Shown one piece after another: positions 41,307 through 50,700 of a stretch of 64,000 nucleotides of DNA. The translations under genes were made by a program, and so were the position numbers. Origin of the DNA: an uncultured Planctomycetia bacterium (lineage in GTDB: Bacteria; Planctomycetota; Phycisphaerae; FEN-1346; JAACEH01); the NCBI GenBank assembly GCA_903929765.1, contig CAIYVX010000045.1:1-64000 (forward strand), written 5' to 3'. Position 1 is the stretch's first letter. Every line of letters begins with the position of its first letter. The notes under the pieces are model-generated. The model searched no databases. It was not told the DNA's origin and worked only from the letters and a program-made list of their open reading frames with translations.

Positions 41307-42950
41307 GTGCTAAATCGTGGAAAGTATCTGTTGATCGGCGGGGCGGCGGTTCTGGCTTCGGCGGCGCTGGTCATGGCGGCGCTGGCGGCGCCAACCACAA
41401 TAGCCCCCCCCTCCTCCACCGTCGCCGAGTCGGCGCGGATCGACGAGTTGGTCGAGGGGCACCTGAAGTGGGCGGGTTTGCCGGTGGCGGGGGCGTCGAG
41501 CGACGAGGTGTTTTTGCGGCGCGTTTACCTGGACGTGATCGGAGTTTTGCCGACGGCGGCGGAGGCGAGGGCGTTTCTGGGCGACAGCGACCGGGAGAAG
41601 CGGCGCAAGCTGATCGACCAGTTGCTGGAGCGGCCGGAGTTCGCCGATTACTGGTCGTTGAAATGGGCCGACCTGCTGCGGATCAAGGCGGAATATCCGG
41701 TGAACCTCTGGCCGAAGGGGGCGGCGGCTTATTACCGCTGGGTGCGTGAAAGTCTGCGGGCGAACAAGCCGTATGACCAATTCGTGCGGGAGATGCTCTT
41801 GGCCACGGGGAGCGATTTCCGCGACGGGCCGGCGAACTTCTACCGGGCGGTGAACAAGAAGGATCCGCAGAGCCATGCGGAGAGCGCGGCGCTGCTGTTC
41901 ATGGGGGTGCGACTGAACTGCGCCCGCTGCCACGACGCGCCGAACACCAAATGGACGCCGCAGGACAACCTGGGAATGGCGGCGTTTTTCGGGCAGGTGA
42001 AGTTCAAGGCCACGGGCGAGTGGAAAGAAGAAATCGTATATGTCGATCCGCGGCAGACGTTCAACAATCCCAGCGGCCACAAGCCGGTGACGCCGAAGTT
42101 CCTGGACGGGGCAGAGGTGAAGCTGGAGACGGGGCAGGACGGGCGGGCGGTTTTTGCGGCGTGGCTGACGACGGCGGAAAATCCGTGGTTCTCGCGGAAC
42201 ATCGTCAACCGGGTCTGGTCGTGGCTGCTGGATCGGGGGCTGGTCGAGCCGCCGGACGACATGCGGGCATCGAATCCGCCGAGCAATCCGAAGCTGCTGG
42301 ATTACCTGGCGGAGCGGCTGGCGGCACATCACTGGGATCTGAAGCAGACGTACCGGATGATCCTGAACTCGCGGACGTATCAACGGTCGAGCGAAATGGC
42401 GGGGGCGACGCCGGCGGGCGACGTGAACTTCGCCCGCTATCTGCCGCGGCGGCTGCCGGCGGAGGTATTGGTGGACGCGATGTCGCGCGTTACGGAGACG
42501 ACGCAGACTTACCAGAGCGACATACCGGAACCGTATACGCGGCTGGTGGATTGGCCGGCGGTGAAAGTGGCCGACGGTTCGATCACTTCGCCGATGCTGG
42601 AGTTGCTGGGTCGGCCGGCGCGAAACACGTCGCAGGAATTGGAGCGGACCTCGGACTTGACCGCGCGGCAGACGATGTTCCTGCTGAACTCCAACGAGGT
42701 GGAACGGATGTTGCGCGAGGGCGGGCGGCTGAATCGGCTGAAGGCGGAGGCCCACGGCGGGACGGTGGTCCTGAGTCGGACGATTATCGAGGATCTGTTC
42801 CTGGCGTCGTTCAGCCGTTATCCGACGGCGCAGGAGCGCGAGCGGCTGGAGGGGTTGATGAACGCCCGTCCGCCGGCACAGCAGTTGGAAGCGGCGCGGG
42901 ATTTGATGTGGGCGATTTTGAATTCGCCGGAGTTCGTGTTTAATCATTGA
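41307..42950 (+). CDS. DUF1549/DUF1553 planctomycete secreted protein
   Basis: Hallmark planctomycete protein of unknown function, 547 residues. A signal or anchor helix (residues 7-27) precedes DUF1549 (about 45-250: SSDEVFLRRVYLDVIGVLPT, then LNCARCHDAPNTKW, which contains a CxxCH haem-type motif), then DUF1553 (about 275-540: NPWFSRNIVNRVWSWLLDRGLVEP, then QTMFLLNSNEVERML). The usual extra cytochrome domain at the N-terminus is missing. GTG at 41307 is used. First of three tightly spaced genes; probably works with the DUF1501 protein next to it. Confidence 0.92.
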   Translation: MLNRGKYLLIGGAAVLASAALVMAALAAPTTIAPPSSTVAESARIDELVEGHLKWAGLPVAGASSDEVFLRRVYLDVIGVLPTAAEARAFLGDSDREKRRKLIDQLLERPEFADYWSLKWADLLRIKAEYPVNLWPKGAAAYYRWVRESLRANKPYDQFVREMLLATGSDFRDGPANFYRAVNKKDPQSHAESAALLFMGVRLNCARCHDAPNTKWTPQDNLGMAAFFGQVKFKATGEWKEEIVYVDPRQTFNNPSGHKPVTPKFLDGAEVKLETGQDGRAVFAAWLTTAENPWFSRNIVNRVWSWLLDRGLVEPPDDMRASNPPSNPKLLDYLAERLAAHHWDLKQTYRMILNSRTYQRSSEMAGATPAGDVNFARYLPRRLPAEVLVDAMSRVTETTQTYQSDIPEPYTRLVDWPAVKVADGSITSPMLELLGRPARNTSQELERTSDLTARQTMFLLNSNEVERMLREGGRLNRLKAEAHGGTVVLSRTIIEDLFLASFSRYPTAQERERLEGLMNARPPAQQLEAARDLMWAILNSPEFVFNH

Positions 42951-42965
42951 AGCGAGGCGCGAGCC

Positions 42966-44369
42966 ATGGCCAAATGGAATGAGAATTGGATGGACGCCAA
43001 TGGCGAGGGGTTGAGCCGCCGGGGCTTTCTGGGCGTGGGTCTGGGAGCGCTGGCGGGGTTGACTCTCGGCCGTCGGCTGATTCTGCCGGCGGTGGGCCAG
43101 GTCACGGCGGAGGAAGCGACGAGCGCGACGGCGCCGGCGGCCCTGCCGGCGGCGCGGGCGAAGTCGGTGATCCTGCTGTGGATGGGCGGCGGTCCGTCGC
43201 ACCTGGACACGTTCGATCCGAAGCCGGAGGCGGGGGACGCCTATTGCGGTCCACTGAAGAAACCGCTGGAGACCAACGTGGCGGGAATCCGCATCAGCGA
43301 ACTGCTGCCGCTGCTGGCGAAGCAGGCGGACAAGTATTCGATCATCCGGTCGATGACTCACGACAATAATGGACATGAGACGGCGACGTACATTATGCAG
43401 ACGGGGACGTTGCCGTCGAGCGACCTGTCCTATCCGGCGATGGGGGCGGTGACGGCCTACGAATTCCAGACCGGCGGACGATACACGGGGCTGTTGCCGC
43501 CGTACATTTCGCTGACCAACTCGCTGGGGCGGTTTTCGGAAGCGGGGTTCCTGGGGCCGAATTATCAGAGTTTCGCCACCGGGGGCGATCCGGCGGCCAA
43601 GGAATTCAACGTCCAGGGACTGGTTTTGCCGCGCGAGTTGACCGACCAGCGGGTCAAGAACCGCATGGACATGCTTCAGGCGGTCAACACGCTGGGCTTG
43701 CGGGAAAAGAACGACCCGGACCTGGGGGTGATGAACGAATATCAGCGGCGAGCCTGGGAACTGATGCAGGGCGAGGCGCCGCAAGTATTCAATCTGGCGA
43801 CGGAGCCGGAAGAGTTGCGGAAGAAGTACGGGATGAACAAGTTCGGGCAATCGTGCCTGGCGGCGCGGCGGCTGGTGGAGAAGGGCGTGCCGTTTGTGAC
43901 GGTCAATATGGGTGGCTGGGACACACACAAGGAAAACTTCGAGGCGATGCGGCGCTTGCTGCCGGTGCTGGACGGCGGGTTTGCGACGCTGCTTGAGGAT
44001 CTGGCGGGGCGCGGGCTGCTGGAGAGCACGATCGTGGTCTGGACGGGGGAGTTCGGGCGGACGCCGAAGATTGAGCGGGAAGCGCCGTGGAACGGGGGTC
44101 GCAGCCACTACGGGACTGTTTTTTCGGTGGTCGTGGCCGGGGGCGGATTCAAGGGCGGCCGGGTGCTGGGGGCCAGCGACGAGAAGGGCGAGAAGGTCAA
44201 GGAGCGGCCGGTCTATCCGTGGGATCTGTCGGCGACGATATATCAACTGCTGGGCATTGATCCCAACGGGAAATTGCCGAACCCGCAGGGCGGGATGGCG
44301 GCGCGAGTGACGCCGGCGTTGCCACCGAAGACCAAGAGCGGCGGGTTGCTGAAGGAGTTGGTGGCGTGA
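42966..44369 (+). CDS. DUF1501 Tat-exported protein
   Basis: 467 residues with a twin-arginine signal (LSRRGFLGVGLGALAGLTLG, residues 16-35), so exported folded, likely with a cofactor or metal. The DUF1501 body (related to sulfatase/phosphatase folds) has ILLWMGGGPSHLDTFDPKP, MTHDNNGHETATYIMQTG and VVWTGEFGRTPKIE. This protein is almost always encoded next to a DUF1549/DUF1553 gene in planctomycetes, as here, with a 15-bp gap. The biochemical role of the pair is not established. Confidence 0.93.
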   Translation: MAKWNENWMDANGEGLSRRGFLGVGLGALAGLTLGRRLILPAVGQVTAEEATSATAPAALPAARAKSVILLWMGGGPSHLDTFDPKPEAGDAYCGPLKKPLETNVAGIRISELLPLLAKQADKYSIIRSMTHDNNGHETATYIMQTGTLPSSDLSYPAMGAVTAYEFQTGGRYTGLLPPYISLTNSLGRFSEAGFLGPNYQSFATGGDPAAKEFNVQGLVLPRELTDQRVKNRMDMLQAVNTLGLREKNDPDLGVMNEYQRRAWELMQGEAPQVFNLATEPEELRKKYGMNKFGQSCLAARRLVEKGVPFVTVNMGGWDTHKENFEAMRRLLPVLDGGFATLLEDLAGRGLLESTIVVWTGEFGRTPKIEREAPWNGGRSHYGTVFSVVVAGGGFKGGRVLGASDEKGEKVKERPVYPWDLSATIYQLLGIDPNGKLPNPQGGMAARVTPALPPKTKSGGLLKELVA

Positions 44370-46582
44370 CTTATTCCAGATACAACAACACACACTTTGG
44401 CGGCTGCGCCACCTCAAAGTGTGGCGCCCGGATTCTGCTTTATCTTTTGGCAATTGCCTTTGCTCTCGCGCCGGCAGCGACGGTCTGGGGCCAGATGGCG
44501 GGGCCGGTCGTCACTTCAATTTATCCGGCGGGCGGACAGCGCGGAACGACGGTACAGTTGGTCGCCATGGGGCAGAACCTGGGGCAGGCCACGGCGGTGA
44601 GTTTAACTAACGGCGTGACGGCGAAAGTGCTGAGCGCGAAGCCGCTGGCGGCGGTGAAGAACCGTTCGTCGCAGACGATCAACGTGAACAGTATGGCCAC
44701 GCTGTCGGTGGAGATTCCGACGGAGGCTGTGATCGGGTTGGCGGACCTGCGGCTGGTGACGCCGGGGGGCGTGTCGAACCGGATCTGGTTCGACGTGGGC
44801 GAATTGCCGGAGGTGACGGAGACGCAATCGAACACGACCTTCGAGAAGGCGGAGCCGCTGCCGGCGCTGCCGGTCACGGTGAACGGGCAGTTGAAAGAAG
44901 GCGGGCGGCGGGATTATTTTCGGTTCGCCGCCAAGGCCGGTCAGACCATAGTTTGCCGGGCCCAGGCCCGGGCGCTGCTGCCGTACATCGCGGACGCGGT
45001 GCCGGGGTGGAATGATCTGTGCCTGACGCTGCGTGAGGGCGGCGGGCGGGAGATGATGACGGTGGACGACAACGGGTCGGATCCCGATCCGGTGCTGATT
45101 TTTCAGCCGCCACACGACGGCGAATATGTGCTGGAGGCTCGGGACGTGCTGCTGCGCGGGCGCGAGGACTGGGTTTACCGGTTGAACATCGGGGAGTTGC
45201 CGCAGGTGACGCGAGTGTTTCCGCTGGGCGGGCGGCGCGGCACGACGACGAAGGTCCGGGTCTGGGGCGTAAATCTGCCGGTCCAGGCGCTGGAGGTGCC
45301 GCTGGCGGCGAGCAGCTTGAATTTTATGCGGGTGCGGGTGCCGGGAAAACCGGCCTCGAACGAGTTTTGGTTTGCGGCGGGGGATTACGATGAGGTCTCG
45401 GCGGCGCCGGGGGGCCAGACGCCGGAAACGGCGCAGAAAGTGGAGTGGCCGGCGGTTGTGAACGGACAAATCGCGCGGCCCGGACAGGTCGATTATTATC
45501 AGATATCTGTTCATAAAGGCCAGACGCTGCTGATGGAGACGCAGGGTTGCCGGCTGCGGTCGCCGGTGGATACGTACCTGACGCTGCTGTCGGCGCAGGG
45601 CCAGGTGATCAAGGAGAACGACGATTTCACCGACCCGGACGCGGGGCTGATTCCGCAACAACTGGACTCGCGGATTATTCACAGTTTCACGGCCAGCGGC
45701 GATTATTTTCTCCAGGTGCGCGACACGCAGGGCCGGGGCGGCCAGGAATACGCCTACCGGCTGATCGTGGCGGCGGCGCGGCCCGACTTTGTGCTGCGGG
45801 TCATGCCGGACAATCTGCGGGTGGCGCGCGGGGATGCGGCGGTGGTCCGGGTGCAGGCGGTGCGCCGGGACGGGTATGACAAGCCGATTCGGGTTATGGT
45901 GGGCGGGCTGCCGGCGGGGGTGACGGCCAGCCCGGCGGAGATTCCGGCGGGACAGGAGCGGGTGGCGCTGACAATTTCGGTGCCGGCGGGTGCGACGGAG
46001 GGAGTGGTTTCGCCGAGCGTGAGCGGGGCGGCGGAGGTCGGAGGACAGATGGTGGTGCGGGCGGCCGAGCCGGCCGAGGAGATGTCCCAGGCCTTCAGCT
46101 ATAAACATATACTGCCAACATTGGAAATGGCCTTGGCCGTGGTCAACGAATCGTCGAGCGCGTTCAAGGCGTTCGCGCTGACCATGTCCGGCGGTGGAAC
46201 GGCGCCGCTGGAGGTGGTGCAGGGCGGGCAGGTGGAGTTGCGGGTCCAGGCGGTGCGGCCGCCGGGCGAGCCGGCCGTGATCGGGCTGCGAGCGATCGAC
46301 AAGCCGGGGGCGCTCAACGTCAAACTGGAACCGATCGAACCGGGCGACAGCGAAGAGACGGTGACCGTGACGGTGAATCGCAACGCGCCGGTCGGACGGC
46401 TATTTAATCTTATCCTGACCGGGACGACGCGCTCGGGGAAGGAGACGCTGACGCGGACGCTGCCGGCGGTGACGATTCTTGTGCTGGCGGCGCGACCGGC
46501 TGCAGCCAAACCTAAGCCGGTGGCAAGTTCGGCCTCATCGGCACAGTCGGCCCGATCTGCGGCAATTTCGCCGGGCTTGTAG
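44366..46582 (+). CDS. large secreted protein with PPC-type domains
   Basis: 738 residues. The GTG start overlaps the DUF1501 stop (GTGA), and an N-terminal hydrophobic segment (ILLYLLAIAFALAPAATVWG) serves as signal. It has an IPT/TIG-like first domain (VTSIYPAGGQRGTTVQLVAMGQNL), then two bacterial pre-peptidase C-terminal (PPC) domains (DYFRFAAKAGQTIVCRAQA and DYYQISVHKGQTLLMETQG), each followed by Ig-like strands. No protease domain is present despite the domain name. Third gene of the DUF1549-DUF1501 operon, a standard planctomycete set; probably cell-surface binding or scaffolding. Confidence 0.85.
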   Translation: MTYSRYNNTHFGGCATSKCGARILLYLLAIAFALAPAATVWGQMAGPVVTSIYPAGGQRGTTVQLVAMGQNLGQATAVSLTNGVTAKVLSAKPLAAVKNRSSQTINVNSMATLSVEIPTEAVIGLADLRLVTPGGVSNRIWFDVGELPEVTETQSNTTFEKAEPLPALPVTVNGQLKEGGRRDYFRFAAKAGQTIVCRAQARALLPYIADAVPGWNDLCLTLREGGGREMMTVDDNGSDPDPVLIFQPPHDGEYVLEARDVLLRGREDWVYRLNIGELPQVTRVFPLGGRRGTTTKVRVWGVNLPVQALEVPLAASSLNFMRVRVPGKPASNEFWFAAGDYDEVSAAPGGQTPETAQKVEWPAVVNGQIARPGQVDYYQISVHKGQTLLMETQGCRLRSPVDTYLTLLSAQGQVIKENDDFTDPDAGLIPQQLDSRIIHSFTASGDYFLQVRDTQGRGGQEYAYRLIVAAARPDFVLRVMPDNLRVARGDAAVVRVQAVRRDGYDKPIRVMVGGLPAGVTASPAEIPAGQERVALTISVPAGATEGVVSPSVSGAAEVGGQMVVRAAEPAEEMSQAFSYKHILPTLEMALAVVNESSSAFKAFALTMSGGGTAPLEVVQGGQVELRVQAVRPPGEPAVIGLRAIDKPGALNVKLEPIEPGDSEETVTVTVNRNAPVGRLFNLILTGTTRSGKETLTRTLPAVTILVLAARPAAAKPKPVASSASSAQSARSAAISPGL

Positions 46583-46618
46583 CGTTGTAGTATTGTGTTG
46601 GAGGAGAAGAGGGGTTTG

Positions 46619-47749
46619 ATGGAAAGAACGTGTCAGGCGAAGATCGAAACTCGCGAACTGGGTAGCGGGTCGGCGGCGGAACTGTATATCACGGCCCGTC
46701 CGGGCGTCGGCGGGTCGGCGGCGGAGCAGGCCGAGGAACTTTTTTCCGCCATCGGCGAGGTGTTGCGGGCATGGGACGGGCGGATATTCGAGGAACGGAT
46801 TTTTGCGACGAGCCAGGCGCTCTTGACGGCGGCCCCGGTGCGACAAAGGGCCTACGGCGATCTGGACGACGGCGTGCCGCCGACGCAACTGGTGGTGCCG
46901 GTGGGTCGCGGGGGCGAAATCGCGGGGGTGCAACTCCATGCCTTCAAGCGGCGGCTGCGGTCGCAGTTGATCAATCTCAACGGCGGTCCGGCGTGCGGGC
47001 GGATTATTGAACAAAACGGCTGTCGCTATATTTCCTTATCAGGTCTGACGGCTCACGGAGCGACGGTGCCGCAGGAGGCGGCGGCGATGTTTGAACAGGC
47101 TAGGACGGCGCTGGTCCGGGCGGGGAGCAACCTATCGTCGATCGGGCGGACCTGGTTGTGGCTGGGGGACATTCTGTCGTGGTACGACGATTTCAACCGG
47201 GTGCGCAATCAGTTCTTTTCAACTCACGGGCTGATCGACCGGGCGGCGGGCCAGGTCGGCGTGCCGGCCAGCACGGGTATCGGGATCCGGCCGGCGGGGG
47301 CGTCGCAGTGCGCGCTGGACGCCTATGCCGTGGTGGGAGAAAAGCGGCGGCTGGAATTTTTCATGTCGGGCGGCAAGCAGAATGCAGCGCTGGCCTACGG
47401 GTCGGCGTTTTCACGGGCGGCGCGGTGTTCGAGTCCATCGGGCGAGGTGATCTTCATTTCGGGGACGGCGGCCATCGACGAGAGCGGGGCCAGCGTACAC
47501 ATCGGCGACGCGGAAAAACAGATCGAGACGACGGTGGCGAACGTCCGGGCGATCATGGCTTCGGCCGGCGCGGGCGACGAAGACGTGGTCCAGGCGATCA
47601 TTTACTGCAAGACGCCGGAGGTGGAGCGGCTGGTAGAAACGGCGTGCGCGTTGCTGCCCTGGCCGCGTCTGGTGATGCAGGCCGACGTTTGCCGGCCGGA
47701 GTTGCTGGTGGAGATAGAGGTCACGGCGGCGCAGGCGAAGCGGCGCTAA
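46619..47749 (+). CDS. chorismatase-like (FkbO/Hyg5) RidA-fold protein
   Basis: 376 residues, resembling the chorismatase family, which has a degenerate RidA/YjgF N-terminal half and an active RidA-fold C-terminal half. Motifs: IGRTWLWLGDILSWYDDFNRVRNQFF, then VPASTGIG, FMSGGKQNAALAYGSAFSRA, GEVIFISGTAAIDESG and a C-terminal LLVEIEVTA with the conserved Glu. True chorismatases make 3- or 4-hydroxybenzoate-type acids from chorismate. The relatives outside biosynthetic clusters are uncharacterised. ATG at 46619 is used. It lies 36 bp after the PPC gene and its stop overlaps cusA's by four bases. Confidence 0.72.
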   Translation: MERTCQAKIETRELGSGSAAELYITARPGVGGSAAEQAEELFSAIGEVLRAWDGRIFEERIFATSQALLTAAPVRQRAYGDLDDGVPPTQLVVPVGRGGEIAGVQLHAFKRRLRSQLINLNGGPACGRIIEQNGCRYISLSGLTAHGATVPQEAAAMFEQARTALVRAGSNLSSIGRTWLWLGDILSWYDDFNRVRNQFFSTHGLIDRAAGQVGVPASTGIGIRPAGASQCALDAYAVVGEKRRLEFFMSGGKQNAALAYGSAFSRAARCSSPSGEVIFISGTAAIDESGASVHIGDAEKQIETTVANVRAIMASAGAGDEDVVQAIIYCKTPEVERLVETACALLPWPRLVMQADVCRPELLVEIEVTAAQAKRR

Positions 47750-50700
47750 CTCCCCTGCCCTTTCGGAGCGGACGGCAAAGAGACCCGTTTCGTGGTGTAG
47801 AAAATCACCGGGTAAATCAAGAGTTCCATAATAAATGAAGTGGCCAGTCCGCCGATCATGGGGGCGGCGAGGCGGCGCATGGTGTCGGCGCCGGCGCCGT
47901 CAGCCCACATCAGGGGGACCAGGCCGGTGAAGGCCACGAGGACGGTCATGGTCTTGGGGCGGATGCGTTTGACGGCGCCGTCGTGGACGGCAAGCCAGAG
48001 GTCGTTAGCGTCGCGCATCCGGCCTTCGCGGCGGAAGCGGTCGAAACTGTTATCAAGATATAGGAGCATGACCATGCCGGTCTCGGCGTCGAGGCCGGCC
48101 AGCGCGATCAGGCCGACCCAGACGGCGAGCGAGAGGTGGTAGCCGAGAAAATAGAGCAGGCCGACGGCGCCGAGGAGGCTGAAAAAGACGGCCAGCAGGA
48201 CGATGCCGACCTTCAGCCAACTCCGCGCCCAGACGTAGAGCAGCAGGATGATGAGCAGGGCGGCCAGGGGGACGGCGACCATGAGTCGCTGGTTGGCTTC
48301 CTGAATATACTCATATTGACCCGACCAGACGAGGGAATAGCCCGGCGGCAATTTGACTTTGGTCTCAACGACGCGTTGGGCGTCATGAACGTAGGTGCCG
48401 AGATCGATTCCGGAGACATCGACGTAGACCCAGTTTGAGGGCCGGGCGTTTTCGCTGCGGATCATGTCAGGACCGCCCTTGATTTCCATCGTGGCCAATT
48501 GGCCGAGCGGAATCTGAGCCTTGCCGGGCGTGGCGACGAGAGTCTGGCGGATATGGTCGAGGCTGTCGCGGAGTTCGGTGGGATAGCGAATGTTGACGGA
48601 GTAGCGCTCGCGGCCTTCGACCGTGGTGGTGACGGGCAGGCCGCCAAGGGCGGTGGAGATGGTGTCCTGGACGTCGGCGACGGAGAGGCCGTAACGGGCG
48701 ATGGCGGCGCGGTCGATCTGAAGGTCGAGGTAGGAGCCGCCGAGGGGTTTTTCGGCGAAGGCGCTGGTGGTGTGGGGGCCGGTGCGCTGGTCGGTTTTGA
48801 TGACGGTGGAAATCTCGCTCGCCAGATCGGAGAGCACGGCCAGGTCGGGGCCCATGACCTTGATGCCGATGGGCGTTTTGATGCCGGTGGAAAGCATGTC
48901 GATGCGAGTGCGGATGGGCATGGTCCAGGAGTTCGTGAGGCCGGGAATCTGGACGATTTCGTTGAGGCCGGGGACGCGGAGGCCGCCGGGGAGTTCGTAG
49001 CCGGAAATCAGTTCGTCGGAGGTGATGGGGCGGGCGGAAGGCCAGAGCTTTTCGAGCCGGCGGCAGGCCCAGCCGGGCCAGCCGGAGTAGAAGCGGGTCA
49101 CGGGGACGCGGCGCCATTTGGTTTTGTCGCGCGATAGGGTGATGGTAGTTTCAAACATGCTGACCGGAGCGGGATCGGTGGCGGTTTCGGCGCGGCCGAT
49201 TTTGCCCATGACGTTTTCGACTTCGGGGCAGGTGCGGATCAGGCGGTCGGTTTGCTGGAGGAGTTCGCGGGCTTTGGTCAGGCTGAGGCCGGGGTCGGTG
49301 GTGGGCATGTAGAGGATGTCGCCCTCCTCGAGTGGCGGCATGAACTCGCTGCCGAGCGACGGAACGACTTGAAAGACCCAGAGGGCATGCTCGGTGAAAT
49401 AGTCGGTGAAGGCGGCGGTGCCGACGAAGAGCATGACCCAGGCGATGACGGCGGCGGCCACGGCGAGGGTCAACCACTTCAGCCGCATGACGAGTTTGAA
49501 GGCCGGATCGTAGGCGGCTTCGAGGAGGCGGCTGAGGGGATTGCGGCGCTCGGAGCGGATTTGTTGCGGCAGAATCAGGACGGCGTTCAGGACGATCCAG
49601 GCGGCGACGACCCACGGCCGGTACGGGGCGAGGGCGGCCAGGGGCGCCAGGGCCAGAGCAACGGCGCCGCCGAGGATGACGGCGACGTAAGTGGCCCAGC
49701 GCTGCCAGCGCGAGAGCGTGGTCGGGATTACCCGTTCGGAAACGAAGTAGACCATCAGCACGGGGATGACGGTAACGGCGAGGAGCGCTCCGGCGGCCAT
49801 GGCAAAGGTCTTGGTGTAGGCGAGGGGCTTGAAGAGGCGGCCGGATTGTTCGCCGAGGACGAAGATCGGCAGGAAGCTGACGACGATGACGAGGAGGGCG
49901 AAGAAGAGGCTGGGTCCGACCTCGCGGGCGGCTTCGCTGACAATGTCGGCATGGAGGCGCGGCGGCAGGCCGCGGGCCAGGCGATCCTTCTCCCATTCGA
50001 CGTGCTTGTGCGCATTCTCGACCATGATGATGGAACTGTCGACCATGACGCCGATGGCGATGGCGATGCCGCCGAGGCTCATGATGTTGGCGTTGAGGCC
50101 GAGAAAATTCATGGCCGCGAGGCTGGCCAGGACGCCCAGCGGCAGGACGATCACGGCGACGAGCGAACTGCGGAGATGGAGGAGGAAGATGATGACGACG
50201 AGCGAGACGACGAAGATTTCTTCGAGCAATGTGCGGCTGAGGGTGTGGATGGAGCGGTCGATCAGGTCGCTGCGGTCGTAGGCGATTTCGACGGCGACGC
50301 CGGGCGGGAGGCTGCGCTCGGCGGCGGCGAGGCGCTGGCGGACGAGGTCGATGGTGGTGCGGGCGTTTTCGCCGGAGCGCATGACAACGACTCCGCCGAC
50401 GGCTTCGCCCAGGCCGTTGGAGTCGATGACCCCGCGGCGCATTTCCGGCCCGAGACGAACGTCGGCGACGTCGCGGAGGTAGAGCGGGGCGCCGTCGGGC
50501 GTGGCGGCGAGCGAAATGGAGCGGAGGTCGGCGAGGACTTTTTCGGTGCGGACCTCGTCGAGCGATTTTCCAGCGGCGCGGGCGGCGGCGATTTCGGCGT
50601 CGGTCAGAGAGCCGAGGTAGCCGATGCCTTCGACGGCGTATTCGCGTTCGCTCCATTCGACGACGCGGCCGCCGACGTTCTGGTTGGAGCGTTCGACGGC

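Noticed and set aside
41310-44453. 1047-codon open frame on the minus strand opposite the DUF1549 and DUF1501 genes
   Set aside because: It is the antisense of two well-supported genes, rich in Arg/Pro/His, with no domain or ribosome site. High GC at third positions keeps this frame open.
44603-46108. 501-codon minus-strand frame opposite the PPC-domain gene
   Set aside because: Antisense composition artefact; the plus-strand gene has a signal peptide and domains.
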